Positions 5,812 through 7,436 of a stretch of 7,436 nt of DNA are shown piece after piece (within the stretch, counting starts at the first letter, position 1; each line of letters opens with the position of its first letter). The stretch lies in contig DAOWCM010000104.1 of assembly GCA_030639555.1 (NCBI GenBank), forward strand, positions 1-7,436. Direction: 5' to 3'. Source of the stretch: Candidatus Eiseniibacteriota bacterium. Lineage in GTDB: Bacteria; Joyebacterota; Joyebacteria; Joyebacterales; Joyebacteraceae. The position numbers and the translations under genes are program-made. Under the pieces are notes generated by a model. That model saw nothing but the letters and a program-made list of their open reading frames with translations, had not been told where the DNA came from and did not search any database.

Positions 5812-7436
5812 CTACCGAAGCGCCGCGTCGAACTCCTTGGTCAGATAGTTGACGATGCGCGAATGCGCCTCATCAACCTCCTCGTCGGTCAGAGTCCTCT
5901 CCCGCGACATGTACGTCAGTCCAAACCCCAGGCTCTTCTTGCCGGGCGGAAGCTGCTTGCCCACGTAGATGTCGAACACCTGCACATCCACCAGGAGCGG
6001 CTCACCCAGTCCCTCGACCGCCGCCAGGACATCTCCGGCCGCAGAACGTTCGCCGACAACGAGCGCGACGTCCCGCCGCGCCTTGGGGTATCGTGGCAGT
6101 TCTCTGAACTCGGCGGCCGTCGGAATGAATCCGCACAGTCTGTCGAGGTCGATCTCGAAAACGAACACGGGGTCCGGAAGCTCCCACGCTGCAAGGACTT
6201 TCTTCGAGAGCATCCCGAAGAACCCGATCCCCTCACCGCGCACGGAAAATCCCGCGCTCGCTCCAGCATCCAGCAACTGGCCATCGTAGCAGGCCGTTTC
6301 CGGGGTGTCAATATCGAGCGCTTCGGCCAGGGCCCAGAGAACGCCCTTCCCATCGAAGAAATCGACAGGCCTGGGCGTTTCGCCCCACGAGTGCCGGCCT
6401 GCCAGCCCGGTCAGCGCCCCCGCGAGCGCCCAGCGCTCCCCAAGTCCATCGCCGTCCTTCCAGAAGACCTTGCCCAGTTCAACTATCCTCAGGTCCTTCT
6501 CGCCCACGTTCCTGTTCCTGCGCACGACGTCCAGAAGAGACGGCATGATCGCCGTCCTCATGAACGGCATCTCCTTGTTGACCGGGTTCGAGAGCTCGAT
6601 GGGCCGTCCTTGAGCCCCGGAGCCGCCGAGCCGACCAATGGCGCTCTCGCTCATGAACGACGTGGTCATTACCTCATAGAAACCCAGCCGCACCATCGCG
6701 TCGAGGACGCGGTTCCTCGCCCGCAAGCCCGAGTCCGGTGGCACGTCGATGGAATGGAACGGCACCTCCGGCGTCACGCCCTCGTGGCCGCGCGACCTCA
6801 GCACTTCCTCGATCAGGTCCGCCTCCACTGTGACGTCGGCCCTGTGCGGCGGTACATCGATACTCAGCTTGCCGCCCGGACCGTCCGCGACGCCGAATCC
6901 GAAAGACGTCAGTGCGGCGACCGTCTCGTCGCGCCCCACATCCTCGCCCAGCATTGAAGTGACCCTGCGCACATCGAGCGTGATGGTTGGAGCGGCGCCG
7001 CCGTCCGTGCCCGCATCGACGAACCCGGGCGCGACCCTGCCCCCCGCCAACTCGGCCATAAGGGAACTCGCGCGTGCCGCGATCATCTCCATGGCATGCG
7101 CGTCCACGCCGTGCTCGAAACGCTGGGACGCCTCGGTACTGACCCCGAGCTTCCTGGCTCCGCGCCGGACCACCACGGGGTCGAACGAGGCACACTCGAG
7201 CAGGATGTTCCGTGTCGCTTCAGAGACCTCGGAATCCGCACCGCCCATTACACCCGCGAGCGCCACGGGGTTCTTCCCGTCGCAGATGAGCAGCTGTTCA
7301 GATGTCAGCGTGCGCTCGACGTCGTCCAGGGTGACCATGACCTCTCCGGCCCTTGCCCTTCGGACGACGATCCTGTGGTCCGCGAGTCTGTCGTAGTCGA
7401 AAGCATGGATCGGATGCCCGAACTCGAGCATCACGA
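5812..7436 (-). CDS. pheT: Phenylalanyl-tRNA synthetase beta subunit, C-terminal part (partial at window edge)
   Basis: PheT forms an alpha2-beta2 complex with PheS that charges tRNA-Phe; beta holds the editing site and tRNA contacts. About 541 codons are visible of a usual ~800, and the reading frame is open at the right edge. The N-terminal tRNA-binding (OB-fold) part lies outside. Visible order: the end of the linker VMLEFGHPIHAFD; the B3/4 editing domain with LLICDGKNPVALAGVMGG and RRGARKLGVSTEASQRFEHGVD (about 20-115); a B5 domain ending in DVPPHRADVTVEADLIEEVLR (about 145-215); the synthetase-like core with ELSNPVNKEMPFMRTAIMPSLL; and the FDX-ACB anticodon-binding domain from FRELPRYPKARRDVALVV to the C-terminus (about the last 93 residues). 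The first visible GTG is an internal valine, not a start. pheS is expected just upstream. Confidence 0.97.
   Translation of the reverse strand, partial: VMLEFGHPIHAFDYDRLADHRIVVRRARAGEVMVTLDDVERTLTSEQLLICDGKNPVALAGVMGGADSEVSEATRNILLECASFDPVVVRRGARKLGVSTEASQRFEHGVDAHAMEMIAARASSLMAELAGGRVAPGFVDAGTDGGAAPTITLDVRRVTSMLGEDVGRDETVAALTSFGFGVADGPGGKLSIDVPPHRADVTVEADLIEEVLRSRGHEGVTPEVPFHSIDVPPDSGLRARNRVLDAMVRLGFYEVMTTSFMSESAIGRLGGSGAQGRPIELSNPVNKEMPFMRTAIMPSLLDVVRRNRNVGEKDLRIVELGKVFWKDGDGLGERWALAGALTGLAGRHSWGETPRPVDFFDGKGVLWALAEALDIDTPETACYDGQLLDAGASAGFSVRGEGIGFFGMLSKKVLAAWELPDPVFVFEIDLDRLCGFIPTAAEFRELPRYPKARRDVALVVGERSAAGDVLAAVEGLGEPLLVDVQVFDIYVGKQLPPGKKSLGFGLTYMSRERTLTDEEVDEAHSRIVNYLTKEFDAALR

Noticed and set aside
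5650..6957. 435-codon plus-strand open frame opposite pheT and the coiled-coil gene
   Set aside because: It crosses two clear minus-strand genes, is rich in Arg, His and Pro as expected for antisense of GC-rich codons, and shows no domain.
1..7436. A novel defence, mobile or biosynthetic system
   Set aside because: Every sizeable minus-strand frame is a recognisable housekeeping gene. I saw no direct-repeat array, transposase, integrase, toxin-antitoxin pair or unexplained large gene.

Overview
This GC-rich window holds one run of bacterial housekeeping genes, all on the minus strand. In transcription order (right to left) they are: the C-terminal two thirds of pheT, a short coiled-coil gene (zapB-like), zapA, a structured non-coding interval that probably encodes 6S RNA, rarA, rny, ymdB, folD, and the first 19 codons of xseA, cut by the left edge. 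The large plus-strand reading frames are antisense shadows of these genes. I see no mobile elements, CRISPR arrays, tRNAs or rRNAs.

Layout by region. Positions 5812-7436 are phenylalanyl-tRNA synthetase beta. Positions 5109-5741 carry two small cell-division genes. Positions 4820-5108 are the only sizeable gene-free stretch. It has a ladder of hairpins and a long-range stem in the slot after zapA where 6S RNA (ssrS) usually lies. From 4819 down to 1 the genes are closely spaced, with gaps of about 24 to 49 bases, and look like one operon: RarA (replication-fork AAA+ ATPase), RNase Y (membrane-anchored mRNA endonuclease), a YmdB-type metallophosphoesterase (partner of RNase Y in conserved gene order), FolD (C1-folate enzyme) and exonuclease VII large subunit.

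The combination pheT, zapB/zapA, 6S RNA, rny, ymdB fits Deltaproteobacteria or neighbouring Gram-negative lineages such as FCB-type candidate phyla. The sequence alone does not fix the phylum. Start codons are often non-ATG (GTG for folD and rarA, TTG for ymdB).

I did not find an undescribed defence or mobile system. The most interesting signals are inside otherwise ordinary genes. FolD has Ile at the position of the catalytic lysine, plus a DVDG to DVDC change. YmdB has Asp for Asn at a metal-ligand position, next to an 8-base homopolymer. The zapA-rarA interval is heavily structured.
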